From assembly GCF_020921035.1 (NCBI RefSeq), contig NC_063157.1, positions 2,356,001 to 2,420,000 on the forward strand: 64,000 bases of DNA, given 5' to 3'. Shown here one piece after another: positions 47,438-60,900 of this stretch. Source of the DNA: Rhodamnia argentea. Lineage: Eukaryota; Streptophyta; Magnoliopsida; Myrtales; Myrtaceae. Both the position numbers and the translations under genes were made by a program. How positions within the stretch are numbered: position 1 is the first letter of the stretch; each line of letters starts with the position of its first letter. Below the pieces are notes generated by a model. That model was given only the letters and a program-made list of their open reading frames with translations. It was not told the DNA's origin and did no database searches.

Positions 47438-48728
47438 GCGCCTCCGTTTAGATTAGAGGGTTGAAGTGAGAAAGTTTCGATTTTTAAGGATTTTCTTAGG
47501 AGGTGAAAGGAAAATTTTATTTTGAACTTCAGATGTTTGAGAACATTCGGCATTGACCAAGAACCGACTCTGAGCCCGGAGTCTTAGATTTGATGTATCG
47601 ACACGTTTTGTATGATCGATTTACCGCGAGATGGTTTCTGACGAATCGCTCGATCCATATATATGCATCCGGCATTTGTCGGGCATATGATTTGATAGGA
47701 CTTATGATGAGGAAAAAAACATTGCATGAAGTTGTGACAAAAGTAGGATAACAATCTACTTGTCAAATCTGCCTTTTTCCATAGAAACTTCACACCATGC
47801 AACGCCTAAACCGCTTGTCAAACCCCATGAGGTTCTGGGAAATTTAGTAATGTCAATCTGTCCTCAATTCCCCGGCAATCATGTTGGCTTGGAGGGCAAA
47901 AGAACAATTCAAATTGTTTGAAAATACGTTCAATTGTGATAAAAAAACCAATTGAATAGAGGAGTCTTGAGTGGGTGTTGCACCACGACCACTCGTGGCT
48001 TTGAACATGAACATTTCAAAATCTCCAAGTGACCTGACCACTTTCCATAGTTCCTTGCGCAAGAATTGGTCAAGCAGGGCGCGTAGGGATTGAGTAGTGT
48101 TCTTTCACTTCTTGTAGTTTACCGGAGTTCGAGTACCCGCTGCCTCGGACGCATAATCGGTCTTTTTTTTTTTTTTTGTGAAGATGTTAGAATTCGATTA
48201 TAGAACCGCGCGAGAGCCAACTCGTGTTATTAAAATCCACCGGTGGAAGTCGTTTGTCGGTAGAGCAACCAACTATTAGCTGTTGATTTTGATTTAGTAG
48301 GAGCAAATTTAGGAATTTGTCCGAGCAAATTTAGGAATGTGTCCTAAAGTGCGACCTACTAGAAATATACATGTTGGGAATTCTAGAAGTGGAACTTCTT
48401 CTAAGGAAGAGAAGACGGGTAAAAAGGTTGACCAGTCGGATTAACAAAAATTATAGCATATATTAGCACTTTAGAGACGTTATTTGATGCGAATCTCTCA
48501 CCAACAGTCGAATCAATGGTGGATAAGAACGTCTGTAAAAAGTCTTTTTCCACCCACGGTACGTGCTAAAATTACTCATAAATTAATAGGAGAGAATGTC
48601 TTAATAAAAAATTTAAAAAAATTGCAAAAAATCCCCCAATTTCACGCTTTGAATTCTCTGATTTCAAAACCCATGCTTTGTGGATTTGAAAGTTCTGACA
48701 TCTAAAATTGAATTTACTTCATTTCTAG

Positions 48729-49392
48729 GCACGACACATACTTTTTCGAAGCTACAATTTTTCCAAAAATTGCTGACCCAAAAAATTTCTTACACAAATT
48801 GTCTGTTTCTTTTTGTGGCGGCATATTCCACATGTACAAGCTGCCCTTTTCTTATTTATTAATATAAAATCGTATAATCTTATGTAGCATAATGAAAACG
48901 AACGATCGTGCGAGAAATCCTAGCCGGCGCAACACATACTTTTTCGAAACTACAAATTTGCAGCGTACATTTCAAAAACAGAGGTTGGTAAACATAAAAT
49001 AAGAGAAAATTAGATATTCTTTATGTAATTTTGCTTAATTAAAAAAATTTCTTACAATTTTTTTTTTTGATCGGGGTACAAAAATTTCCTTTAAAGATGC
49101 CTTCGACGTGTGAAAACTTTTTCCAGACGAGTCTTTTTCGCAAAACATAATTTCCGCAATTTGTCGGGTCAAAGCGTTTGGTGAGATTTTGTCAAAGGGG
49201 CCGGTCAACATTCAGAAATTTCTCTTCCCTGTTTAGTCTTCACTTTCATCCATTCCTTTCCCTAATGTTTATTTCTTTTTGTGGCGGCATATTCCACATG
49301 CACAAGCTACCCTTTTCTTATTTATTAACCTAAAGTTGTATAATCTTAAGTCGCACAATGAAAACGAACCATCATACTAGAAATCCCAGGCG
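48729..49392. repeat. Direct duplication, second copy interrupted
   Basis: Copy 1 (about 48729-48920) and copy 2 (about 48924-49392) share two blocks in the same order: 'acacatactttttcgaa' and 'ctacaa', then tttctttttgtggcggcata, 'ttccacatg' and 'acaagct', then 'cttttcttatttatta' and 'atgaaaacgaac'. In copy 2 about 270 bp separates the blocks, so it has an insertion (about 48975-49250) that includes a T12 tract. Confidence 0.85.
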
Positions 49393-50022
49393 CGCTCTAT
49401 TTTCTTAAATTAAGAATTCATCCGTTGCGTGATCGATTATGATACTTGAACAAGCCAGTCATCTTTCGCACGAATCTCGTTTACCTTATCGTTTAACAAC
49501 AGTCTTATAATATAATCTTAATAAATGAAAGTTATGGAGGTCCATGTACTTGGTTGACACCATCCCACGCAACTTCTAGACCGCGCGCAACGACTTTAAT
49601 TATGGTCTGAATATTGAATGCATACGTCATTATGTACAACGATTTAGTAAATCATATAATTAGGATTTTAGGGCGAGTACTTGAGAGAAAGGGTGTCCGG
49701 AAGACGACTAGAAGTTTTATCCTTGCATTCGAGAAGGATCAATCTCGCGGCATGGAACATAAAAAAGTGAACAGAAGTAATTAATGTAATTTTGCTTCGG
49801 TTTAGGAACGTGTGAAACTCCGGTTGGGGTGGTGGGATGCCCTTAGGACATAAGTTTGATCGAGTCATGGTTGTAAAATAATCGAAATAACCTAAACCAA
49901 ATTATAAATTGCGAGTTGTTTTTATTTAATTAGTTCTTTATTTTAATTTTACAAAATATAATGAAAAATACAGGGGTTGTTTTTAACCATAGACAATAAT
50001 AAAGGGCTTCTCCATACGAAAA

Positions 50023-50294
50023 CCCAACCCAATTTTTTTTTTTTGGTCGAAAGAAAGATTCCATTCATTGATCAAGATAATATTTGAGAGGTACATAGAA
50101 TGTTTTCAAACTCTCAAATAACTACAAAAAAAAAAAAAACAGATAGCAGAAAACAAATAACAAAGCAAATTCTGCAGCTAGAAGTACATTCTTATCCTTC
50201 AATAATAGATCTGTCACCATAAAATTTCGGCGGCCGATCACCGGATTCGGTGATGAGCACACACCGAGAACTCCCACACCAATGCCCAACCCAA
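50023..50294 (-). mobile_element. 5'-truncated LINE-like retroposon fragment
   Basis: The 252 bases 50033-50284 begin on the plus strand with T12 then ggtcgaaagaaagattccat, so on the minus strand they end in 'atggaatctttctttcgacc' plus poly(A). This 3' end resembles plant LINE 3' UTRs. CCCAACCCAA lies at 50023-50032 and 50285-50294, consistent with a target-site duplication though simple in sequence. No open reading frame remains. Confidence 0.6.
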
Positions 50295-52732
50295 CTCGAT
50301 CAACCAATTCGGGGAAAATGTTAAAATCAATTGAACTTTTGCCCGTTGGACAAAAATACCATAATTTTTTAGACGACCCCGTAAAAACTCACAAACCTTT
50401 ATTCGATCGACTGAAATATCTGCTGTTAATTTTTTTTTATCCAAGCAAATTCCTCTGGCACATGACATGATTAACGGTGACGTTTTAGAAAAGCATAATT
50501 GTTCGAGAAAAGAGTTACAACGGTCTTTTAAAATATTATTAAAGTATATTCATCCCAAATATAAAAAATAAAAATGATTTTTTTTAACGTAAACTACGTT
50601 GAAGACTTTTATTAACGAGTATACGGCGTCTTTTGATTCTTGCGGATATGTCTATTCTTCACGTTAGCGCTGTTAGCTATGTCATCATGTGCGACATCGG
50701 CTTGCATGGACAAAGAACTTAACAATGTACATGTTGTTTCTAGGTTGTTTGAAAAGTGAGGGTGGCGAAAGTTTGTGTAATTTTTTTTTTATTTGGCCGC
50801 CAATTTGTCAATTACCGATGATTAGATTTTCAATCGATTTGATTATATTTGAACAAGTGCGAAACTATAAATGTTATCGGGATGAAGTTCAATAACCAAA
50901 TTGGAATAGAGCGATTTTTAAAATTTTTTAAGACATCTCAACACTTAAGATTGACACGATTAATTACGGCATCAAGGCACATCCAGCTCGGGATTTGAAT
51001 CTAACATGTTCAAATTTCATCAACCACATGGAAATTACTAAGAGTTATCGATACTTGCATGGTCAAAGGCTCGAACTTAATTAGTTTGTAGAGTTCGCAG
51101 AGTGTTTCATAAGGTTCTAGATAGTTAGGTTGCTATACTGTTATTCGCATTATCAACAAGTAAGAGCAAAGAAACAGAAAAAACTCGAGATGGGTCGATA
51201 TGGGCCACAAAATAAACACTTGATTTGGATTGAAGACACAAACATAAGCCGCCTCGCAAAGTTATCCCATCGACGATGGAGCATCTATCTCCAAACAAAA
51301 AGTTACAGACAAAAGAATTGCTGGGATCGCGACCGCTTTATTGATGCTGTCCGAAGCTTAAAACACCCAAACCCCAAAACAACAACCCCCCAAAAAATTA
51401 AAAAATAAAAACTTTGGAGCTATCGTCGCTTCCCATTCGGATGCGAACATCGACAGCAATGAGTCAACCACGTAACATAATGGCGACACCGATGAACAGG
51501 GGAGGCGCATTTCCCCAAGAGATTCCCTTTATCCATTCGTGATTTTACCCTCCATCTTTGATCTCTCCTCACGTCCAGATGTGCGCAGATGTTGTTCAGA
51601 AACGACGATAATAGTTACGCAATTCGTATGCGTATTGGAACTAAACTCGAGGGAGGGTCGCTGTCGGTCTCGACATTTCTATCCGACTTCCGACAGGCCG
51701 GCTCAGCTCAGCTCGCGCATGAGAAGGGGGAGAGACAAGACAAACATGGCAGAAGCTTCTTGGAGTCCGAGGCTTAGTGGAGGACATTTGCCCCCTTCCT
51801 CTCGCATAGTCGGCTTTGTCTTTGTTTCCACACGGTCTGAGGACGAAAGCTGCACGTACCCACTGCGTCCCGTGACCGTAAGAAACGCTCGAGGGTTGGT
51901 TTTTCTTCTTCTTTTTTTTTTTTTTTGGGGGGGGATTTCGGGGGTTTGCAGTCAAAACTCTATCTTCTTTTTGACCCGTGTAGTCACGTTCAACGATGCA
52001 GAAATCTAAGAGGAAGGAAAAAAAAAGTTCTTGATGGGACCTTTTCTTGTCCATTAAGGATATGGGTGGGTTGTGTTCCCATGACTGGAGGGTGGAGCTT
52101 TGAAGGTCAAGTCTTTGGAGAGTGAAGACCTGTTACGATTAACAGAAGAAACTACCCAACTCCAGTTTCTGTCATCAAGAAGAATTATCATGATGAACAA
52201 AAGAAACTTGCCCCATCTCTAGTTTCAGTCGAGAAGGGCCACGAATTTGACATAATGTGATCGTAACCGTATATGTAGTTCCCGTTGTCATAAAAAAACT
52301 GTCGCTTTGATCGAGTCGAATCGAATTTGGCTGCGGGAGTAGGCGTCGGAAACGCTACTGATCTTGTCGAGTCAGATCGAATCTGGGCCGCTTAAGAGAT
52401 GCATAGCGTCTGCAGCTTTTTTTTGTTTTTTCCCCCCCTTGATGCCGCAAGAGCCCGCGACTTACAGCGCAGTACTACTGTTCTGTTTTATGCCCCTGTT
52501 TGTCATCAAGAACATACATCGGCCTCTGTTAATTTTTTCCATCAATCGAAGCTGTTGGACCATGTGGGTCTTCCTAGTACTCATGCCAATTCTTCGCTTC
52601 ACGATTCAAGATATTGGGCCATTAAGTGGGCCATTAATAGGCCCAAAGCCCACTAAGATCCATCCACCTCCTGAAGAGGTGCACGGCGAGGTTTGGATTC
52701 AGCTTGTGTTTTTTTCTCCTCGCAGAGCTCCA

Positions 52733-53472
52733 ATGGCAGAATCAGCAAAACCGGATCACAGTGACTCATCATCAGGTTTTTACTCTATCTGGGTCATGTC
52801 GCATCTATTTCAATCTTGATTTTGTTAAATATTCTTCGTCGATGCGTCGGTTATGAGCTACAGTTTCCTATTCTCTATTGCTTGTTCGCGGAAGGGTTCG
52901 TTCCTTCGAATTTACTGTGATCGTTGCGTTTTGCAATTACTGGTTCTTGTTCCTATGAACTCTTCAAATTTGCAATTTTTAGCTGCAAAGAGAACAAAAA
53001 TTGCTTTTTTCGCGTGTTTTGTTCATTTCTTTGCAGTAGAAATACTCTTCTTGGAAATGAATGGGAAAAAAGTTAACATACACGTGTAAGAGTTCATCCT
53101 TCCAGTGGATTTTGAGAAATTTAATTTCAGGATAATGGCATTGCCTCCCTACAAATGTGAGAAGCCCAAAGAAATTTGTATGTGGTACATTGGTTTTTCA
53201 CAATTCATAGTTTTTCCCTCTTTAATATGAAAGGGAAAGATGTCAAGGCTCCAAACATATTTGAAAGAGCTAAAGAAGAGGTCGAGGCAGTGTTCCACGC
53301 CAGCAGATCGCCACACCACCACAAGGAAACTCATGGGATGAGCAACGACATTGATGAGAACACGCCAGTCGACGAAGTCAAGGGGCCGAGTGTATTTGAG
53401 CGCGCGAAGGAAGAGATAGAGGCCGTTGTTGGGGCGATCCATCCAAAGAAGGATTCGGATGGTCACAAATGA
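52733..53472 (+). CDS. Small protein with two FERAKEE repeats, function unknown
   Basis: Two exons (52733-52775 and 53234-53472) join to 93 aa. The donor is TCAG|GTTTTT and the acceptor ATATGAAAG|GGAAAG after a pyrimidine-rich tract; other upstream AGs give immediate stops. The protein starts MAESAKPDHSDSSSG and holds one motif twice: VKAPNIFERAKEEVEAV (about 18-34) and VKGPSVFERAKEEIEAV (about 63-79), separated by a His-rich linker and a DIDENTPVDE segment. It is highly charged, lacks a signal peptide or membrane segment, and the repeats could form amphipathic helices. I recall similar unnamed small proteins in other plants but know no function. The second exon alone opens a longer frame, but its in-frame ATG lies on the intron side. 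Confidence 0.75.
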
Positions 53473-56400
53473 TGTGACTTGGCGAGATTACTCTTCAAGC
53501 ATCTGTCACATGTAGGTCCAGTACCGTCGAGGTATCTGCTACTCGTGGTATGTTTAGAGAAGGAGAGCCATCGAACATTCATGTGTATCAGTGTTTGCTT
53601 TTAGCTGTGAAGAAATTAACCTTATAGATCGACTAGAAAGTATTGCTTGTATTTTGATCCTTTCATTTACATGGAATCCTCTGTGGCTCGGGTATGTTGA
53701 ATTTGAATTTGATAGGTCATGGAAGGTGATGGCAATATCCATGGCTCCTTGCAAATACTATCTTTCTATGTTTAAATCTGAAAAATCATCTATTTAACTC
53801 CGTATTCCTCTTTTTCGTTACCACACTCCATATTTCTCTTTGTAACCATACTTTTGGTTGGCTTGCTCGTTGCACAAGTTGTTCTGCAGTGGTCACTGCA
53901 TGCATCTGTGACAAGGCTACTTAAATACTTATTTATGTATCGACCTTTTAACCTGATGCTGCTGCGGCAGCAATTGAGGATACAGTCGTGATGATTGAGC
54001 GTTTTTGACCGGCTACTCCCAGGTTATAATTGCATTAGCAGGCAAGTCCTGGAAATGTGAAAATAGTCGTGTTAAAAGTCTGTTGGGAGGTCGATGAATT
54101 GCAGAGTTTGGTCCCTCTACTGCTCCAGACAACTTTGACTTCTTTTGCAATTGGTTGAAGATTCGCCTGGTTAATGTAGAGCGCATATATGTTTTGGCTC
54201 ACGTGTAGACTGAATCGAGTCGATCACGAAGACTAATGATATGGTACTCCCTTCGTACACGTCTTCTTGATGGAAACGGCCCCCGGGGGGGAGGGGTGGT
54301 GTTGTGTGGTGTGGAAGAACATGATGAAAATGTGGTGTTTGGGTGACGACGGTGATGCGGCGATTTGGCTTCGCACTGCTTCATTGCCTACTTGAATGCT
54401 GTGAAAAGAGTAGCACTGGCGTGCATGATATGGTTTACCATTCTGCAATCCTTGTGCCTACCTTACGTGTGCTTCATGGAATTCCTGTTGTTTTTCTTTT
54501 AAAGGAAAGTCTGCGCTAATCTTCTTTGAATATGGGATAGTGCATGTTTTCCTTTGTGAGAACTAAGTTGACCCCTTATCCACACCTATAAAATACATAA
54601 TCATACCTGAATTGTCTTGTACGTGAGAAACTGCTCAGCACTCAGCAGTGGACTCAAGTCATCAAATCTTTTTCAGGGTTGTCAATGCATATGATTAGTT
54701 TAGCTTATCTCATACTTTGATTTGTGATTTCTTGTTGTCACATGGCGCTTTCTATTCAATTCTGGATGGCCCATATCAGGTTTGTATTGACCCGCTAATG
54801 CAGCTTCTAAGTTCATTATTTTTTGTGTTCACTTGTAAATTCCTGAGGTCAATCCTGAAGGAATAATCTTTCTTCTTGTTTATAATATGGCATCATTTGG
54901 AGGACTTTAATATATTGCTGTCGGCTGGTAGGACGGCAGAGTTTGAGTAAGATTTTGAAATGAAAGCGAGCAGTAGAGTCAAAACTCTCAAGTACAAAGC
55001 CGAAGTGATGGGGCTCTTCACTTTGAATATTTCTGCTAAAGTGAGACAGATGTGGCCCATATGATGTCTCCATCACTTGAAGAGATTCAACTCACTGGAT
55101 TGAGCCCCAGTCAAATTGGAAACTGTGTAAGAATTATGTCCTTTCTTCCCCCTTTCCCTTGAAGCCTGCCCCATAAGATCCGAAAACTCGTCAGAAAAAA
55201 AAGGAATGTTTCATTTGTCAAATGGCAAGTCTCATTTGCCATTCCTGTTACTGTCCTATTATATGTCCGTGCTTTCTCCGAAGTCTTTTTTTTTTTTTTG
55301 GTCAAATTTCTCCGAAGTCTTAGAAAGGGGAATATGTAAAGCAGCTACATGTCTCAAAATCTTAGGAAAATAACCCTAGTGGAGTACAAAGGCAACAAAG
55401 GAGATTCATGCATGGAACAAATTCACATAGGATAAGGTCCTTGGAGTAGAAAAGTTTCGGCATGATTCCCAACTCGCATGCACCGGGATCATGCAGTGAT
55501 GGCTCGTTGGACTAGGCAATCGAATGTTTTCTTTTGAACTCATTTGCCGTGTGAGTCGGCGTTACATAATAGGTGATGAGCGCAAAATAAGTTACTTATG
55601 TCAGATTGAATTGTTACATGTGTTGTCAAATGGACATTACTTCAGTTGGTTTTCTCTTGAGTCCTAGAAGTGGAACCATTCAGAATCCTATAATATAAGC
55701 GTGATTAACAGTAACAAGAGTACTAAAGCCTTGGAAGAACTGGAATAGATATGTAACTTGTCTAGAATGCTAAAAAGATCGTGAGAAGAACACTTTTGAG
55801 AAGCGATATTCGGATAAGGAGAGAAAAGGAAAACGAAGATAAACTAGTTAGTAGATTATGTGAGATTGGCTGAAGTAAGTGAATCTTATTTAGTACTAGG
55901 GAAATATTTGATATTTTCTCCCTAGCTAGTGGTGGTCCTGGTGGAGGTTCTCACCTCAAATCACGTATGAATTTCTTTGTTAGATGTGTTCCGTAAATGT
56001 ACGTGATCGAATAAAGTATGCATTCCTCTATTAAAGGGGTTCTAAAAATGTCTATGGTCACATAGATATATTTACGAATTAATGGATTGGATCGAATTGC
56101 AAGATGTGAAGATTTTTACAAGTCATAGACCTTTCATCATCACTTTGGAGAAAATCATTCGACACGAATATATTAAATACTCGTGACTCAAGGGTGAAAT
56201 AGCCAAATGTATATATGATTTGATTTCTTGCGCACCTTTTTTTGTTTTTTGGGATGAGATCATGCACCATTTAAAGTAGGAGCGATTTTGGCTTTGTTTT
56301 TTCTCTAGCTGCACTAATTAGTCATTATTAGTGAGGCATAACAATTTTTCCATAAAACTTCTACATGTATTAGTTTTTTTTTTTTTTGGTTGAACTGCAC

Positions 56401-57972
56401 TTATAAGTTGATCTCGCAGTAAGTAGACCTTACTTGAAAAGGAAAAACACTTCAATGTATCAAATTGATAAAGTAATTTCCATCTACGAAAGATTCGATT
56501 AACGGTTCACATAGGTTTTGCTCCATTCGATAACAAGCAAGTTTATACAAACTTCACATAAGTGTCACGATTTAGTATTGAACATCGGACGATAAAAAAT
56601 GGGAACCTCTCCTCAAGAGGGTGGATGGGGACGAAGCCGTTTGGGAAAAGAAATTCAAAACCCGTGAGCCTTCCAACTTCATTGAAATTGAAGAATCAAA
56701 ACACTAAACCTCTCTTCCAAGAGGATTCGCGGCATGCCAAGCCGGCTAAATTTCTTTGCATGGAATCAAACCGCATGCTCCACCTTTGCTGTGCATTTCG
56801 AGCTCACGAGTTATCATGCACGGCGAGGTTAAAAACGCTGGTGTTTCTCTTCTCATCCTGGCTGGCTATTAATTTTTCATGCTCTTTGCCAGGTCATTTT
56901 TGGCATGCAAAGATTGCAATATTGTCTTTCCAAGAAATAAAAACTGAACAATAACAAAAAAAAATAAAAATAGTGACATATTAGGAAACAGAGTGAGTGA
57001 TGGCTGATGAGAACATAAATTTAGGTTGTCGATGGTTTAGATCTGCCATCGCCTTTTTTTTGTTCTTTTTAACCTTCTCTGTCTCTCTAACTCTCTGTCT
57101 CTTGATCTTCTCTCCCCTGCAATTGATGTGCAGCAAGCTGAGTTTTTGGCTATTGCCCTTCTCTAATTATATGATTTCTCAAGCGGGTTTTGTTTTAGCT
57201 GGGAACGGCGATCGTCAACTTCCTGATTTCAGGTGATTTTTCTCCTATTTTAGCGTTTTGTTAACGTGTTCTTCGTTATTCCAGGCATCTGAAATGTGTT
57301 TGTATTATTTTGGATGAAAAGCTTGCACTTGTCTCGCCAATTGCAGGTCGGGTTTGGCTGCATTCTCCCGTTCTTATATCTATTTGGGTTTTCTTGAGTT
57401 TCAGAAGATTTATATTGTGCATGTATATATTTTTGGAGAAGAACTGTGGTGAATTCGAGACAATGTTTGTGATTTCGGCTCTCAACATGAGGTTTATTCC
57501 ATCTTCTAAGGCAAGAAACTGTCAAAAACCTGTACATAATTGGCTATGTCAAATCAGTTCTCTTAGGATTCCCCAAACCCAATTGTTCGTACAAAGAGGA
57601 GAAAGAAAAAAATTTCAATCTTGGCTATGCAAGAATATGGAATTCAATTTCTTGTTCGAACATGAGCTTCCCTTTTCAATTTTAATGGGATGAGGTTTAG
57701 CGTGCTGGTGATCAACATGTTTATTGCTCAATGTGCCGATGTTAATGGAATGATCATTCTTTGATATTAGGCCGAAGAAGAAGGAACTGGTACTGTGATT
57801 CTGCATGAGGAAAGTCTTTGAGGACAATGTCAAAGGTTCTTCATCACATCTTTTCTTTTAGTTACTGAGTTTGACGTTACATCGGGACGCACCATGAGCA
57901 ATTCATGTTGGCGTCAACAGCTTTGGTTAAAATATGTTGGACAGCAGTGTGAATGAGGTGAGGTAGCTAAGG
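53473..57972. other. Intergenic region and upstream leader of the P4-ATPase gene
   Basis: No further gene is supported. Bases 53473 to about 53900 are probably the 3' UTR of the small gene. A micro-insertion lies at 55273-55321. Bases about 57000-57250 are pyrimidine-rich with many 'tctct' motifs and may hold the transcription start of the ATPase gene; a leader intron between there and 57973 is possible (donor-like TTTCAG|GTGATT at 57235) but not proven. Frames at 56562-56954, 56997-57236 and 57310-57693 have no recognisable domain. Confidence 0.5.
55273..55321 (-). mobile_element. Ultra-short retroposon, 15-bp target-site duplication
   Basis: TTTCTCCGAAGTCTT is found at 55273-55287 and, identical, at 55307-55321. 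The 19 bases between are T12 then GGTCAAA, which on the minus strand reads TTTGACC followed by A12. Only about seven non-A bases were inserted. Confidence 0.82.
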
Positions 57973-60900
57973 ATGGCACATGGTCGGATAAGGGCGAGGA
58001 TCCGCCGGAGCCACCTCTACACGTTTGCTTGCCTTCGCCCAAGCACTGTCGAGGGCGATGAACCGCACTCTATCCAAGGCCCTGGCTACTCGAGACGTGT
58101 TCATTGCAATGCATCCCATATGCACAAGAAGAAGCCTCTCAACTACTCCTCGAATTATATATCCACGACCAGGTACAATGTCATCACGTTCCTGCCGAAA
58201 GCATTTTTCGAGCAGTTCCGCCGTGTCGCCAACATATACTTCCTTGTTGCTGCAATCTGCTCTCTCTTTGCGTTCTCCCCGTTCACCCCATTGAGCATGA
58301 TCGCCCCTCTGGCATTCGTTCTTGGGGTTAGTATGGCGAAGGAGGCTGTAGAAGATTGGCACAGGTTTATTCAAGACTTAAAGGTTAATACCCGCAAGGC
58401 TAGAGTCCATAAAGGAGGCGGCATCTTTGGTCGTAAGCAGTGGCGGAAGATTCGAGTGGGTGATGTTGTGAAAGTGGAGAAGGATAAATTTTTCCCCGCA
58501 GACTTGCTTCTGCTGTCGTCCAGTTATGAGGACGGCCTTTGCTATGTAGAAACTATGAATTTAGATGGCGAGACAAACTTGAAGGTGAAGAGAGCACTGG
58601 AGGTCACCTTACCATTAGATAGCGATGAGAGTTTCAAAGATTTTGCTGGAGTGATCAGATGCGAAGATCCAAATCCTAGCCTTTACACCTTCGTGGGTAA
58701 TTTGGAGTACGACAGGCAAATTTATCCTTTGGATCCAAGCCAGATCCTTCTTAGGGACTCGAAACTGAGGAATACGTCTTACATTTATGGTGTGGTAGTT
58801 TTCGCTGGCCAGGACAGCAAGGTCATGCAAAACTCGACTAAGTCCCCTTCTAAGCGAAGCAGCGTTGAGAAGAAGATGGACCGCATCATCTATGTTCTGC
58901 TTGCTACTCTTCTTGCACTCTCCATCATTAGTTCCATGGGTTTCTTTATACAGACAAAGTATCAGATGCCGGATTGGTGGTACTTAGAACCCCAGAGTCC
59001 TCAATTTTGTTACGACCCGGACCAAGCAGCTGCGTCAGGGTTCTGCCACTTCATCACTGCTCTCATGCTGTATGGCTACTTAATACCCATCTCTCTGTAC
59101 GTGTCGATTGAGGTGGTGAAGTTTTTACAAGCTATATTCATAAACCAAGACATCAACATGTATGATGAGGAGAGCGGAGTTCCTGCTCAGGCGAGGACGT
59201 CCAATCTGAACGAGGAATTGGGCCAGGTTGATACGGTCCTGTCCGATAAGACGGGAACATTGACATGCAATCAGATGGATTTCCTCAAGTGTTCTATTGC
59301 CGGTACAGCATTCGGTGTGCGGGCCAGCGAAGTTGAGATTGCCGCTGCTAAGAAGATGGCCATCGATACTGAGGAGCAAGAATCAGATGATTTGAGTCAT
59401 CTGAGGGCATCAGAAATCAAATTGGAGAGAGTAGTTACTTCAGCGGGCGAAAAGGGTCCGAAACCGAGCATCAAGGGCTTCAGCTTTGATGATAGTCGTC
59501 TTATGGGTGGGAACTGGATGAAGGAGTCCAATGCAGATATGATCTTACTGTTTTTACGAATATTAGCAGTTTGTCATGCAGCGATTCCCGAGGTAAATGA
59601 AGAGACTGGCGACTTTAATTATGAAGCTGAGTCACCAGATGAAATAGCATTTCTTGTTGCAGCAAAAGAATTCGGGTTTGAGTTTGTCAGAAGAACTCAA
59701 TCAAGCGTATTTGTCCGTGAGCGATATCCTTCCTCGGGAAATCCAATTGAAAGGTAAATGTTCTGCTGAAATATCTTGTGACTTGGTTTTGTCCAAGTTC
59801 TGTTGCTTTCGTAGAGCATTTAGTTATCAACTGCTGGAATATTTTCAGGGAATACAAGATTCTTAATCTCTTGGACTTCACTAGTAAAAGAAAGCGAATG
59901 TCGGTGATTGTGCGGGATGAAAACGGGCAGATTATGCTAATGTGCAAAGGCGCTGATAGGTGAGGCTCATTGTAGTACACCTCTTCTGATGAATAAATGG
60001 AAATATTGCCTTGTTAATTTATTGCAGGATCATTTTTACGTGTGGTTTCAACCAGGGAGGATTGATCTGCTTGATGCCTAAACCTTCCTACCCTTAACTC
60101 TGCAGCATCATTTTTGAACGTTTAGCTAAGAATGGAAGAACATATGAGGAAAGTACTACAAGACACTTGAACGAGTATGGAGAGGCCGGGTTGCGCACGC
60201 TGGCGCTTGCTTATAAGCCACTTGACGAGGCTGAATATACCGCTTGGAACAATGAGTTTGTCAAAGCAAAGACTTCGATCGGGGTCGACCGAGAGGCAAT
60301 GCTTGAGAAAGTATCTGATATGATGGAGAGGGAATTGATTCTCGTGGGTGCTACGGCTGTAGAGGACAAACTACAGAAAGGGGTAAAAAAGAAGAGTCCT
60401 CTCAAAATTTACAGGGATAATAGATCGGTGCAGTTCAGCATACCTCAACTCTTACCTTCTAAATCTTTTGTAGGTACCTCAGTGCATCGATAAACTCGCC
60501 CAAGCAGGCCTTAAGATCTGGGTGTTGACTGGAGATAAGATGGAGACTGCAATCAACATCGGGTAAGTTGAAGATTAAGTGGTCTTCCCTCCTTGGCTTA
60601 CTCCACTTCAGAGCTTTTACTTGGTTAATTTCATTCTTCATTTGAAAATGATCCATCTAGAAGCTTATGAATTGGTGCTTTTCAACTTCTTTCTGAATGC
60701 AGATTCGCTTGCAGTCTGCTGAGGCAGGGGATGAAGCAGATTTGCATATCGGCAATGAACTCCGACACAAACCCAGATGTGAAAAAGGTACGAATGCTTT
60801 GAGAAAGAGTCAGAGAAACCAATTTCAGGAAAATGATTTTCATTCGAGGATAGACTTCGTTGCTTTTTGTCACCCATCAGGCTGTGAAGGAAGACATTTC

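Larger units (their letters stand above)
47056..52732. other. Intergenic region between IQM and the small two-exon gene
   Basis: No gene is supported in 5.6 kb. It contains a candidate short retroposon (47362-47437), a duplicated segment (48729-49392), a LINE-like 3' fragment (50023-50294) and AT-rich filler. Frames at 51130-51408, 51539-52054 and 52364-52819 overlap on both strands and carry no recognisable domain. The stretch 52380-52732 is the likely promoter and 5' UTR of the next gene. Confidence 0.5.

Noticed and set aside
51539..52054. Overlapping open frames on both strands, 156 and 137 aa
   Set aside because: No domain, interrupted by homopolymers, and both strands are equally open, so chance is the simpler reading.
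57967..58374. Minus-strand 135-aa open frame
   Set aside because: Antisense to the P4-ATPase first exon.
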